The notes under the pieces are model-generated. The model saw only the letters and a list, made by a program, of their open reading frames with translations, did not search any database and was not told the DNA's origin. Below, in pieces: positions 29,360-38,424 of a stretch of DNA of 64,000 bases. The translations under genes and the position numbers were made by a program. Location of the stretch: contig CALQTN020000011.1 in the NCBI GenBank assembly GCA_943333505.2, positions 1-64,000 on the forward strand, written 5' to 3'. Each line of letters starts with the position of its first letter. The stretch's first letter is position 1. Source of the stretch: Asaia bogorensis (lineage in GTDB: Bacteria; Pseudomonadota; Alphaproteobacteria; Acetobacterales; Acetobacteraceae).

Positions 29360-30283
29360 ATGCACGTCCCTGCCATTATCGACCAGGCCGAAACCGCACG
29401 CCGCCTGCCCTTCCCCGCGCTGATCGCGGCGTTGCGGGCGGGTTTCATCGCCGGGGCGAACGCCCCATTGCGACATCGCCATGACCTTGCCGAGGCGGGT
29501 GGCACCTTGCTGCTGATGCCGGCCTGGCGTGGGGGCGCGACGATGGGGGTGAAAATCGTTACCGTGTTTCCCGAGAACGGCAAACGCGGGTTGAACGCGG
29601 TGTCGTCAACCTATCTGCTGTGCGACGGGCAGACCGGGCAGCATCTGGCGGTGATCGACGGCAACGAATTGACCGCTCGCCGGACGGCGGCGGCATCGGC
29701 GCTGGCGGGGGACTATCTGGCACGCCACGATGCGCGGCATTTGCTGGTGGTCGGATCAGGGCATGTCGCGTCCATGCTGCCGGGCGCGTGGGCGGCTGTG
29801 CGGCCGATTGATACCGTCACGATTTGGAACATCCGGCCAGAAGGCGCCGAGCGGCTGGCCGCATCCCTGCGCGGACAAGGCTTCAACGCCATGGCTGCGA
29901 CCGATCTGCAGGCCGGCGTCGGGGTGGCCGATATCGTTTCCTGTGCGACACTCGCCGCCGAACCCTTGATCGCTGGTCAGTGGTTACGGCCCGGCATGCA
30001 TCTCGACCTGATCGGCGCCTATCGGCCCGATATGCGTGAGGCCGATACGGACGCCATTCGGCGCGGGCGGGTCTTCATCGATACCGATGCAGCCTTGGCC
30101 GAAGCCGGCGACCTGACCCAGGCCGCGCCGATCCAGGTCCAGGGGTCACTCTTCACCCTGTGCCGGGGCGAAAATCCGGGGCGGCAAAACGCCGACGAGA
30201 TCACGGTGTTCAAATCGGTCGGCAGCGCAATCGAGGATCTCGCGGCGGCTGGCGTGGTTTACCAGCCGCCTGCCCAGCCCTGA
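29360..30283 (+). CDS. Ornithine cyclodeaminase / mu-crystallin family protein
   Basis: A 307-residue protein beginning at ATG 29360. It has the family core MGVKIVTVFPENGKRGLNAVSS, then LLCDGQTGQHLAVIDGNELTARRTAAASALA, and a Rossmann NAD(P) motif VVGSGHVASMLPG. Members either turn ornithine into proline or reduce cyclic imines such as pyrroline-2-carboxylate; sequence alone does not separate these. A much longer upstream frame is antisense to the acyl-CoA dehydrogenase gene and is rejected. It converges with the DUF2459 gene. Confidence 0.85.
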   Translation: MHVPAIIDQAETARRLPFPALIAALRAGFIAGANAPLRHRHDLAEAGGTLLLMPAWRGGATMGVKIVTVFPENGKRGLNAVSSTYLLCDGQTGQHLAVIDGNELTARRTAAASALAGDYLARHDARHLLVVGSGHVASMLPGAWAAVRPIDTVTIWNIRPEGAERLAASLRGQGFNAMAATDLQAGVGVADIVSCATLAAEPLIAGQWLRPGMHLDLIGAYRPDMREADTDAIRRGRVFIDTDAALAEAGDLTQAAPIQVQGSLFTLCRGENPGRQNADEITVFKSVGSAIEDLAAAGVVYQPPAQP

Positions 30284-30329
30284 CCGGCGGTGCAAGCAAC
30301 CCGTCTGATCCGCCGATCGCCCGTTGCAG

Positions 30330-30986
30330 TCAGTTTTCCAGCGTCTGCGCCTGAGCGATCCTCAGGACCTGCGTCATTGCCTGATCGGCGAATAATATGC
30401 CGAACGGCGCGGTTGGCAGCCCGGCCGCACGCAGCGCGTCCAGCGTCCAGGTGTTGCAGGTATAAGTCGCATCATAGGACGCATTCGATGCATAAACCCG
30501 CATGTTCCATTCCGGGGCGTCGCGCAGCATCTCGACCCCAGCATAGGCGCCAGGGGTGAAATCGCGCGACAGGAATTCCTGCAACCGATCAAGGCCGGCC
30601 CGGCTGATCTTCAGTCTGGTCGCGCGCAACACGGCATCGCCATCGGCCATGGTCGCGCGATGGCCGATCACCATCACGATGCCGGGCCCGGGTAGCAGCG
30701 CGATCAGCTTGTCGAACGCGTCGGTCTTGGTCTGAAGCTCGTAGCGCCGGTCGCCAAAACTGAAACTAATCCAGGGATTGGCCGGAAACACCCCACGAAA
30801 CTGGGCCAGCTTTTCGTCGAGGCTGGACGCCGGCAAGGCGATTTCGGTGTGCCAGCCGTCATCGAGCACCAGAATGGTTTCGCTCAGCGGCTCCGGCGAC
30901 AATGGCGCGACGGCGTCGAATACCCTGGTGGTGGCACAGCCGGCGAGCTGAGCCACCACCAGGATCAGAAATGCCCAGCGTGTCAC
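30330..30986 (-). CDS. DUF2459-type lipoprotein
   Basis: A 218-residue protein with a lipoprotein signal (hydrophobic helix, then LAGC lipobox with Cys near residue 17), so it is probably tethered to a membrane. The body carries the DUF2459 pattern: VLDDGWHTEIALP, WISFSFGDRRYELQTK and the C-terminal TYTCNTWTLDALRAAGLP, with conserved His and Cys-Asn reminiscent of a cysteine hydrolase site. No function is known to me. It is downstream of serA with a gap of only 3 bases and likely on the same transcript. Confidence 0.75.
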   Translation of the reverse strand: MTRWAFLILVVAQLAGCATTRVFDAVAPLSPEPLSETILVLDDGWHTEIALPASSLDEKLAQFRGVFPANPWISFSFGDRRYELQTKTDAFDKLIALLPGPGIVMVIGHRATMADGDAVLRATRLKISRAGLDRLQEFLSRDFTPGAYAGVEMLRDAPEWNMRVYASNASYDATYTCNTWTLDALRAAGLPTAPFGILFADQAMTQVLRIAQAQTLEN

Positions 30987-30989
30987 TGG

Positions 30990-32579
30990 TTAGAAGCTAA
31001 GCGAGGTTGCCTGCACCACCAGCGGCAGGGTGCGCACCATGGCCAGGACATCATCCGGAACCGCTTCATCGACCGAGACCAGGCAGATCGCATCGCCGCC
31101 GGCCTCGGCGCGGCCGAGATGGAAGGTGGCGATGTTGATGCCTGCGCCGGCTAAGGTTGCACCGAAACGGCCGATGAAGCCGGGCTTGTCGAGATTGGTG
31201 ACGTAGAGCATGTGGCGGCCAAAATCGGCTTCGATCTTGATGTCCTTGATTTCGACGATGCGCGGCCGCGATCCTGCGAACAAGGTTCCGGCCACCGACC
31301 GGCGGTTCTGGTCGGTGGTAACGGTGATGCGCACCAGGGTCTGGTATTCGCTCGGCCGGTCATGGGCGATGTCGGCGACATCAATCCCGCGTTCACGCGC
31401 CAGCACCGGGGCGTTGACCATGTTGACCCCGGCCATCACCGGGGCAAGCAGACCAGCCAAAGCGGCGGCGGTCAGCGGACGATGGTTGAGATGGGCGGCA
31501 TTGCCCTCGTATTCAATTTCAACCTTCTTGATAATCCCGTCGCGCGCCTGGGTCATCTGGCCGGCGAAGGCGCCAAGCAGGCGGCACAATTCCATGTAGG
31601 GCTTGAGGCGCGGGGCGTCCTCGGCGGAAACCGAGGGCATGTTGATCGCGTTGGTGACTGCCCCGGTCAACAGAAAATCGCTCATCTGTTCGGCGACCTG
31701 GAGGGCGACATTTTCCTGCGCTTCCGCAGTCGCAGCCCCGAGATGCGGGGTGCAGACGACGTTGTCCAGGCCGAACAAGGGGCTGTCGGTCGCCGGCTCG
31801 GTTTCGAACACATCGAGCGCGGCCCCTGCGATGTGCCCGGATTTCAGCGCGTCGGCGAGGGCTGCTTCATCGACCAGACCACCACGGGCGCAGTTGATGA
31901 TGCGGGCGCCTTTTCGCAGTTTGGCGATGTTATCGCGCGACAGAATATTCTTCGTTGCCTCGGTCAAGGGCGTGTGCAGGGTGACGATGTCGGCACGGGC
32001 CAGCAAATCGTCGAGCTCAACCTTTTCCACCCCCAATGCCAGCGCACGTTTGTCAGTCAGATACGGATCGTAGGCAATGACGCGCATTTTCAACCCCTGG
32101 GCGCGATCTGCAACGATCGAGCCGATATTGCCGCAGCCAATCAGGCCGAGCACCTTGGCGGTGAGCTCGACGCCCATGAAACGGTTCTTTTCCCACTTGC
32201 CGGCGCGGGTGGACGCGCTGGCTTCGGGGATCTGCCGGGCGAGCGCGAACATCATGGCGATGGCGTGCTCGGCGGTGGTGATGGCATTGCCGTTCGGGGT
32301 GTTCATCACCACCACGCCGCGGGCGGTGGCCGATTTGACATCGACATTATCAACGCCGATGCCGGCACGGCCAACCACTTTCAGGTTGGGCGCTGCCTCG
32401 AGCAATTCGCGGGTCACCTTGGACGCCGAACGGATGGCGAGGCCATCATAATCGCCAATAATGGCACGCAGTTCGGCGGGCGACAGGCCAGGCTTGAGAT
32501 CGACCTCAATGCCACGGCTGCGAAAGATATCGACAGCGGCGGGTGATAATTTGTCGCTGATCAGGACCTTGACCATCAT
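30990..32579 (-). CDS. serA: D-3-phosphoglycerate dehydrogenase
   Basis: About 528 residues, the long form. It oxidises 3-phosphoglycerate to phosphohydroxypyruvate, the first step of serine synthesis. Visible parts: the substrate domain, NAD motif GLIGCGNIGSIVADRAQG (about 145-162), NCARGGLVDEAAL, the catalytic Glu/His region (DVFETEP, TPHLGAAT), an allosteric substrate-binding domain and a C-terminal ACT domain (TNLDKPGFIGRFGATLA) for serine feedback. Two adjacent ATG codons offer starts; the first overlaps the serC stop by one base. Serine synthesis next to glycine-demethylating enzymes fits a one-carbon theme. Confidence 0.96.
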   Translation of the reverse strand: MMVKVLISDKLSPAAVDIFRSRGIEVDLKPGLSPAELRAIIGDYDGLAIRSASKVTRELLEAAPNLKVVGRAGIGVDNVDVKSATARGVVVMNTPNGNAITTAEHAIAMMFALARQIPEASASTRAGKWEKNRFMGVELTAKVLGLIGCGNIGSIVADRAQGLKMRVIAYDPYLTDKRALALGVEKVELDDLLARADIVTLHTPLTEATKNILSRDNIAKLRKGARIINCARGGLVDEAALADALKSGHIAGAALDVFETEPATDSPLFGLDNVVCTPHLGAATAEAQENVALQVAEQMSDFLLTGAVTNAINMPSVSAEDAPRLKPYMELCRLLGAFAGQMTQARDGIIKKVEIEYEGNAAHLNHRPLTAAALAGLLAPVMAGVNMVNAPVLARERGIDVADIAHDRPSEYQTLVRITVTTDQNRRSVAGTLFAGSRPRIVEIKDIKIEADFGRHMLYVTNLDKPGFIGRFGATLAGAGINIATFHLGRAEAGGDAICLVSVDEAVPDDVLAMVRTLPLVVQATSLSF

Positions 32580-33757
32580 TATACTCCCTGCGCCGGGGCA
32601 ATTTGGGCATAGGCCCAGTCGAGCCAGGGCAATAATGCGGCGATATTGTCGGGATCGACGGTGGCGCCGGCCCAGATCCGCAAGCCGGGCGGGGCATCGC
32701 GATAGGCGCCGATGTCGTAGGCGACACCCTCCTTGTCGAGGAGCGCGGCAATTTTCTTGGCGACCGTGGCGCGATCATTCTCGTCGAGATCGAGGAACCA
32801 CGGCGCCTTGATGACAAGGCAGATCGAGGTGCAGGACCGTGTCGCCGGATCAATGGCGAGGAAATCCGCCCAGACGCTGGCGGCAACCCATTTGGCGATG
32901 TGGGCGAGGCTGGCTTCGCTGCGCCCGATCAGTGCCGGCAGGCCGCCGATGCTTTCCGCCCAACGCAGCCCATCGAGCGCGTCTTCGGCGCAAAGCAGGC
33001 TCGGGGTGTTGATGGTTTCACCCTTGAAGATGCCTTCGACCAGCTTGCCGCCCGACATCAGGCGGAAAATCTTTGGCAGCGGCCAGGGCGGGGTGTAAGA
33101 CAACAGGCGTTCGACGGCGCGCGGCGACAAAGCGAGCATGCCGTGGGCGGCTTCCCCGCCCAGTGCTTTCTGCCAGGACCAGGTGACGACATCGCATTTG
33201 TCCCATGGCAAATCCATGGCGAAAGCAGCGGAAGTTGCATCGCAGATCACCAGACCTGCACGGTCAGCGGCGATGAAATCGGCGTTCGGGAAGCGCACAC
33301 CGGATGTGGTGCCGTTCCAAGCCAGCACCAGATCATGCGCCGGATTGACCTGCGACAGATCGGGCAAGGCGCCATAGGCCGCAGTGAGGATCCGGGCATC
33401 CTTCAGCTTTAACTGCTTGACGATGTCGGAGGCCCAGGTTTCGGAAAAGCTCTCATGTGCCAGGACATCAACCGGGCGGGCACCCAGCAGCGACCACAGC
33501 GCCAGTTCAACCGCGCCAGTATCCGACGCCGGCACGATGCCGAGGCGCCAGTCAGCGGGCATGCCAAGCATATCGCGGGATCTGGTGATGACCTCGGCGA
33601 GGCGGCCCTTGGGCACTGGGGTGCGATGCGACCGGCCGAGCGCGTCGGTCGGGAGTGCCGCCAGCGAATAGCCGGGACGCTTGGCACATGGGCCAGAGGA
33701 GAAATTGGGGTTCGCGGGTCGGACAGACGGACGCGCGGCGATGTCGGCAAGTGACAT
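32579..33757 (-). CDS. serC: Phosphoserine aminotransferase
   Basis: A 392-residue PLP enzyme making phosphoserine from phosphohydroxypyruvate and glutamate. It starts [15 protein letters not shown] in the manner of the alphaproteobacterial SerC subtype. The PLP lysine is in [16 protein letters not shown], and the aspartate stacking the cofactor precedes it in [13 protein letters not shown]. It overlaps serA (TAATG type), so the two are coupled. A purine-rich site GAGGGAGAG lies just before the ATG. The leader upstream is described separately. Confidence 0.95.
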   Translation of the reverse strand: MSLADIAARPSVRPANPNFSSGPCAKRPGYSLAALPTDALGRSHRTPVPKGRLAEVITRSRDMLGMPADWRLGIVPASDTGAVELALWSLLGARPVDVLAHESFSETWASDIVKQLKLKDARILTAAYGALPDLSQVNPAHDLVLAWNGTTSGVRFPNADFIAADRAGLVICDATSAAFAMDLPWDKCDVVTWSWQKALGGEAAHGMLALSPRAVERLLSYTPPWPLPKIFRLMSGGKLVEGIFKGETINTPSLLCAEDALDGLRWAESIGGLPALIGRSEASLAHIAKWVAASVWADFLAIDPATRSCTSICLVIKAPWFLDLDENDRATVAKKIAALLDKEGVAYDIGAYRDAPPGLRIWAGATVDPDNIAALLPWLDWAYAQIAPAQGV

Positions 33758-34010
33758 TGTAACTCTCCCTCACAGAAGAAATGCACTCCGGTGGGGGAGC
33801 GTGGCCCACAGCCACCTTAGCCGGACTTTTGCTGCAGTGCAACAGGACGCTTTCTGCGCCCGCTGTTGCGGATGCTGGGGGTTAAGCCCCCAGCCGAGGC
33901 GATCCGAAAACCAGCGCCGATGATCGCGGCATTCCCAAGCCGATATCGTTACATCATACCAATACTACCAACTCATCCAAGCTGCCGTCAGCGTGTAACA
34001 TCAAGCAGTC
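33758..34010 (-). other. serC leader / intergenic region with a stable hairpin
   Basis: About 250 bases between serC and the repeat beside the NIPSNAP gene. GCTGGGGG (33874-33881), loop TTAAG, CCCCCAGC (33887-33894) gives an 8-bp GC-rich stem about 115 bases before the serC start. Closer to the gene, GTGGC-TGTGG-GCCAC (read on the minus strand) can form a smaller one. I recognise no riboswitch consensus. The outer hairpin may instead end the NIPSNAP gene transcript, which reads towards it. Confidence 0.4.
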
Positions 34011-34055
34011 CCACGCCAACGGCAACAGAGTCACAAAAAGAACAAGCGTGCCTTA
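34011..34055. repeat. Dispersed repeat family B, copy 4 (right end)
   Basis: CCACGCCAACGGCAACAGAG matches the inner part of other copies. TCACAAAAAGAACAAGCGTGCCTTACTT is the typical right end. The TTA at 34053-34055 is the stop codon (AAG TAA GGC on the minus strand) of the NIPSNAP gene. The left half is missing. Confidence 0.55.
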
Positions 34056-34379
34056 CTTAACGCTGGAAAACGCCGTCGGCACCAGCAACTGATTGCTGAC
34101 ATTGGCATTGATCGGCCCATCGGCTTCGCTCTCGGCGCGCGCCTTCAGCCATTCCGGATCGGTGGCGAAACCGGCCCATTTGGCTTCGCGTTCGGCGAGC
34201 GATTCCCAAACCAGCATATAAGTCAGGTCGGAAGCCGACTCGCCGACCAGCGTTGTCCAGAAGCCGGCCTGACGGATGCCGTGGCGTTCCCAGATGCGCA
34301 GAGTGTGGTCCTGAAAGCGCTGCAGCAGATTGGGCAGGCGGCCGGGCAGGGTGCGATAGATGCGCAGTTCGTAGATCAT
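34053..34379 (-). CDS. NIPSNAP-family protein
   Basis: A 108-residue ferredoxin-like alpha/beta protein. It begins MIYELRIYRTLPGRLPNLLQ and ends with the EREAKWAGFATDPEW block typical of NIPSNAP/dimeric barrel proteins. The function of the family is unsettled; members often accompany catabolic enzymes. The start at 34379 has GGGAG just upstream; the frame is open further but antisense to the next gene. It is divergent from the D-amino-acid dehydrogenase-like gene with an 82-base shared promoter gap. Confidence 0.85.
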   Translation of the reverse strand: MIYELRIYRTLPGRLPNLLQRFQDHTLRIWERHGIRQAGFWTTLVGESASDLTYMLVWESLAEREAKWAGFATDPEWLKARAESEADGPINANVSNQLLVPTAFSSVK

Positions 34380-34461
34380 TGACGTCTCCCTTGATGGTGC
34401 GGGGTTCCAAATCCCCCGTGCCGGACTATCGTGCCCGACAAGTTGGATTGGGAAAAGTGCC

Positions 34462-35718
34462 ATGCATGTGGTGGTGATCGGTGCGGGAATTGTGGGCGCA
34501 GCGACGGCGCTGGAATTGCTGCGCGACGGGCAAACTGTGACGATCATCGAACCTGGGCCGCCGGGCGGGGAGCAGGCGGCGAGCTACGGCAATGGCTGCT
34601 GGCTCAGCCCGAGTTCGGTGCTGCCAATGTCGGCGCCGGGGCTTTGGAAGAAAGTACCAGGGTTTCTGCGAGATCCACTTGGGCCGCTGGCGATGCGCTG
34701 GCGCTATTTGCCCAAGGCCTGGCCATGGCTGTGGCGGTTTCTGGCGGCGGGGTCGACGCCGGCCAGATTGCGGACGATCGCAAGCGCCTTGCGGCCGTTG
34801 GTTGAAGGCTGCCCTGCCCTGCACAAGCGCCTGGCCGAGGAAGCAGGCGTTGGACATCTGATCCACATGAGCGGGTTATTGTATGCGTTCCCGAGCCGCG
34901 CGGCGTTCGAGGATGAAAAGCTCGCCTGGACCATTCGCGGCGAACAGGGGGTACGCTGGACGGAACTTGATGGCGATGAGTTGCGGCAGATGGAGCCGGC
35001 GCTCGACCGGCGTTACCAGTTCGGGGCCTTTGTCCCAGATGGAGGGCATTGCAGCGATCCGGGTGCGTATGTTGCAGCCCTGGTCGCCCATGCCCAGGCG
35101 CAAGGGGCAAAACTGGTATCGGCGCGTGCCACCGGATTCACGATGACGGGCGGACGGCTGCGGGCGGTGACCAGTTCGGCTGGCGCAATTATGTGTGATC
35201 GCGCGGTGATCGCGGCGGGCGCGCATTCCAAGACGCTCGCCGCAATGGTTGGCGACACCGTGCCGCTGGAGACCGAACGCGGCTATCACGCCGAGATATC
35301 CAATCCCGAAAGCGCGCCGCGCATCCCGATCATGCCGTCCGACAGCAAGGCTGCCACCACGACGACCGCCAACGGTCTGCGGATTGCCGGGCAAGTTGAG
35401 ATTGCCGGTCTCGAGGCCGCGCCGAACTGGCGGCGGGCGGAAATTCTTCGGGATTTTGTCCGCAAGGTGATCCCCGGATTGCCAGCAGATCTGCCGGCCG
35501 ATCGGGTGAAACTCTGGATGGGGCATCGGCCGTCAACACCCGATGGCTTGCCGTGCATTGGCCCCGCGAGCGGTTGCGCCGAGGTGGTGCATGCCTTCGG
35601 GCATGGCCATGTCGGGCTGGCGGCGGGCGCGATTTCGGGGCGGTTGGTCGCCGATCTGGTGGGCGGCACCGCGCCGGTGATTGATCCGGCGCCGTATGCG
35701 GCGACGCGGTTTCGCTGA
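34462..35718 (+). CDS. D-amino-acid dehydrogenase-like FAD oxidoreductase (DadA type)
   Basis: A 418-residue DAO-family flavoprotein. The N-terminal VVVIGAGIVGAATALELLRDG binds FAD. The family segment AASYGNGCWLSPSSVLP and the C-terminal GHRPSTPDGLPCIGPAS followed by HAFGHGHVGLAAGAISGRLVADL match DadA-type dehydrogenases that feed electrons from D-amino acids to the respiratory chain. The substrate may be another D- or N-substituted amino acid. It stands alone on the plus strand, followed after 73 bases by a secreted phosphoesterase gene. Confidence 0.88.
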   Translation: MHVVVIGAGIVGAATALELLRDGQTVTIIEPGPPGGEQAASYGNGCWLSPSSVLPMSAPGLWKKVPGFLRDPLGPLAMRWRYLPKAWPWLWRFLAAGSTPARLRTIASALRPLVEGCPALHKRLAEEAGVGHLIHMSGLLYAFPSRAAFEDEKLAWTIRGEQGVRWTELDGDELRQMEPALDRRYQFGAFVPDGGHCSDPGAYVAALVAHAQAQGAKLVSARATGFTMTGGRLRAVTSSAGAIMCDRAVIAAGAHSKTLAAMVGDTVPLETERGYHAEISNPESAPRIPIMPSDSKAATTTTANGLRIAGQVEIAGLEAAPNWRRAEILRDFVRKVIPGLPADLPADRVKLWMGHRPSTPDGLPCIGPASGCAEVVHAFGHGHVGLAAGAISGRLVADLVGGTAPVIDPAPYAATRFR

Positions 35719-35791
35719 AGTGTCATGCAAAGCGCGGTGACCGCCGGCAGAGGATTTCGAGCGATTCAGCCTGCATTTGGGGGACTGGACA

Positions 35792-37135
35792 ATGATACGG
35801 ATGGGCGTTCTGGCGACGATGCTGCTCCTGGGTGGTGTGGCGGGGTCCCATGCCGAAATTCCGCCTGCCCTGCAGAAGGTCAATCACATCCTGGTGATTT
35901 TTGAGGAAAACCGCAGCTTCGACACTTTGTACGGCACTTTCCCCGGCGCAGACGGGATTGCCAATGCCGGACCGGCGGCACTCCAGCTTGATCGGCAGGG
36001 CGTGCCATATGTCAGCCTGCCGCAGCCAACCGACAGCAACCTCCACCCGGCGGGCCCCGACCCGCGCTTCCCGGCCAGTTTGCCCAATCGGCCCTTTGCG
36101 ATGGAGGCCTATGTCGGCAAGGACGGAAAAACCGGCGATATGGTGCACCGGTTCTATCAGGAACAGGCGCAGATCAATGGCGGCCGGATGGACCGGTTTG
36201 TTGCCCATTCGACTGCAGGCGGGCTGGTGATGGGGTATTTCGACGGGGCTGGCACCGAGGGTTGGAAACTCGCGCAGGAATTCGCGCTTGGGGACAGGAT
36301 GTTCCATTCGGCCTTTGGCGGATCGTTCCTCAACCACGCCTATCTGGTGTGCAGCTGCGCGTTCCGCTGGCCAGACGCCCCCCCTGCCCTGGTTGCCCAG
36401 ATCGGGCCGGATGGCGCGATGATCCGGGACGGCCAGGTGACGCCGGATGGCTACGCGGTCAATACCAGCCGATCAGTCTATCTCCATGCGCCAGTTGATA
36501 CCGATGCAAGCCGTTTGGTGCCGCCGCAAACCATGCCGCATATTGGCACCCGGCTTGACGCCAAGAACATCGACTGGGCGTGGTATGCCGGTGGCTACAA
36601 CGACGCGATGGCGGGCAAACCGCATCGGCGGTTTCAATTCCATCACCAGCCCCTGGCCTATTTCAAGGATTTGGCGCCGGGGAGCGCCGCGCAGAAGGCG
36701 CATCTGAAGGACGCCAAGGATTTACTGGCCGCGATTGATGCGGGAACCCTGCCGCCGGTTGCGTTCTACAAGCCGATCGGCTTGCTCAATCAACATCCGG
36801 GCTACGCCAATATCAGCGATGGCGATGCCCATCTCGGCGAGATTATTGCGCGGTTGCGCAAAAGCCCGAACTGGGCCGACACGCTGGTGATCGTGACCTA
36901 TGATGAGCATGGCGGGTCGTGGGATCATGTCGCGCCACCCAAGCGTGATGCCTGGGGGCCGGGAACGCGGGTGCCGCTGCTGGCGATCGGGCCGATGGTG
37001 AAAAAGGGTTTCATCGACCACAGCGTTTACGATTTCGGGTCGATCCTGCGCACCATCACCCTGCGGTTTGGCGCCGAGCCAGTGAACCAGCTTGATGGCA
37101 CCGCGACGCCGATGGTCAATCTGCTGGAACCGTAG
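35792..37135 (+). CDS. Secreted phosphoesterase of the phospholipase C / acid phosphatase family
   Basis: A 447-residue protein with a signal peptide (MGVLATMLLLGGVAGSHA), so it is exported. The family-defining start HILVIFEENRSFDTLYGTFP carries the metal-binding Glu-Asn and Ser/Thr region. VIVTYDEHGGSWDHVAPP near the C-terminus gives the second metal cluster (Asp, Glu, His, Asp). The family releases phosphate from phospholipids or other esters. I use ATG 35792 with the GGGGGA site before it; a TTG start 15 bases earlier is less likely. Its stop overlaps the minus-strand CoA-transferase gene by 20 bases. Confidence 0.88.
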   Translation: MIRMGVLATMLLLGGVAGSHAEIPPALQKVNHILVIFEENRSFDTLYGTFPGADGIANAGPAALQLDRQGVPYVSLPQPTDSNLHPAGPDPRFPASLPNRPFAMEAYVGKDGKTGDMVHRFYQEQAQINGGRMDRFVAHSTAGGLVMGYFDGAGTEGWKLAQEFALGDRMFHSAFGGSFLNHAYLVCSCAFRWPDAPPALVAQIGPDGAMIRDGQVTPDGYAVNTSRSVYLHAPVDTDASRLVPPQTMPHIGTRLDAKNIDWAWYAGGYNDAMAGKPHRRFQFHHQPLAYFKDLAPGSAAQKAHLKDAKDLLAAIDAGTLPPVAFYKPIGLLNQHPGYANISDGDAHLGEIIARLRKSPNWADTLVIVTYDEHGGSWDHVAPPKRDAWGPGTRVPLLAIGPMVKKGFIDHSVYDFGSILRTITLRFGAEPVNQLDGTATPMVNLLEP

Positions 37136-38354
37136 GCTCGGCGGCGACGGCGCCACTGGCGAGCAGCGCCGCGACCGCTGGCGCATCACGGCCCAGCATA
37201 TGCAGGATTTCCCGCGTGTGCTGGCCCAAACGCGGGGCCGGGGTGCGGATTGCACCGGGGGTTGCCGACAGGCGCGGCACGACGTTGTGCATCATCACCT
37301 GGCCGAGATCGTCATCGGGTAAATCGACCAGGATTTCGCGCTCTATCACATGCGGATCGGCGATGAGTTGGTCGATGTCATAGACTGGGGCCGCGGTGAT
37401 GCCGGCCTTGTCGAAGATCGCCAGCACGTCATCGCAGTCGCGGGCGGCAATGAAGGCAGCGATCGGCGCCTCGCAGGCCTCGGCGTTGGCGACGCGGCCG
37501 GTGTTGGTGGCAAAGCGCGGGTCGGTGAGCATGTCCTCGCGCCCGATCAGCCTCAGCAGGCGTTCGGCCATTGCCTGGATCGAGGCGGATATCGCGATGT
37601 AGCGGCCATCGCGGGTCTGGAAGACGTTGCGCGGGCTGGTGGTGTTGGACCGGCTGCCGGTGCGTTCCGGCAACTGGCCTGAGGTCCGCCAGATTTCGGC
37701 TTGCGGCCCGAGGATCGAAACCAGCGGATCGAGCAATGGCAGATCGATCACCTGGCCGGGCTGGCCACGCTCCACCTCGCGCCGCGCAATCATCACCGCA
37801 TAGGCGCCATACAGCCCGGCAATCATGTCGGCGAGCGCCAGCGGCGGCAGCACCGGCGGGCGATCGGCAAAACCGTTCATCGCGGCAAATCCGGACATGC
37901 CTTCGACGAGGGTGCCGAAGCCGGGCCGTGTGCGGTAGGGGCCATCCTGGCCGAAGCCCGAAATGCGGACGATAATCAGGCGCGGATTGCGGGCATGAAG
38001 CGTGGTGGGCGCCAGTCCCATGGTTTCCAATGTGCCGGGGCGGAAATTTTCGATCAGGACATCGGCGCGGGCAATCAGGTCGGCGAGCAAGGCCAGGCCG
38101 TCCGGGTTACGAAGATCGAGCGCCAGGCTCTTCTTATTGCGGGCATAAACCTTCCAATGCAGCGAATGCCCCGCGGTGCGCCACGCGCGCAGCGGATCAC
38201 CAGTGGTGGGGTCCTCGATCTTGATCACCTCGGCGCCGTGATCGGCGAGTTGCAGGCTGACCATGTTGCCGGCGACCAGGCGCGACAGGTCGACCACCAG
38301 GAGATCGGCGAGCGGTGGTGTGGCAGCGGTATCGAATGCGCGTTGTTTGACCAT
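37116..38354 (-). CDS. CaiB/BaiF-family CoA transferase
   Basis: A 412-residue class III CoA transferase. The N-terminal LLVVDLSRLVAGNMVSLQLADHGAEVIKIE and the central NKKSLALDLRNPDG and ENFRPGTLETMG blocks are typical. The catalytic aspartate should lie in the VIDLPLLDPLVS area or the nearby LADMIAGLYGA segment. These enzymes move CoA between carboxylic acids, as in carnitine or aromatic acid breakdown. The start at 38354 has GGGGAC upstream; an in-frame longer version to 38420 lacks family similarity. It is divergent from an enoyl-CoA hydratase gene, which suggests a shared acyl-CoA pathway. Confidence 0.9.
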   Translation of the reverse strand: MVKQRAFDTAATPPLADLLVVDLSRLVAGNMVSLQLADHGAEVIKIEDPTTGDPLRAWRTAGHSLHWKVYARNKKSLALDLRNPDGLALLADLIARADVLIENFRPGTLETMGLAPTTLHARNPRLIIVRISGFGQDGPYRTRPGFGTLVEGMSGFAAMNGFADRPPVLPPLALADMIAGLYGAYAVMIARREVERGQPGQVIDLPLLDPLVSILGPQAEIWRTSGQLPERTGSRSNTTSPRNVFQTRDGRYIAISASIQAMAERLLRLIGREDMLTDPRFATNTGRVANAEACEAPIAAFIAARDCDDVLAIFDKAGITAAPVYDIDQLIADPHVIEREILVDLPDDDLGQVMMHNVVPRLSATPGAIRTPAPRLGQHTREILHMLGRDAPAVAALLASGAVAAEPTVPAD

Positions 38355-38424
38355 GCGACGTCCCCGGTTTAGGCGTTTCCTAGGCTGACAGACGGCTGCC
38401 AGCAACCGGATCAGGAGCAAGCCT

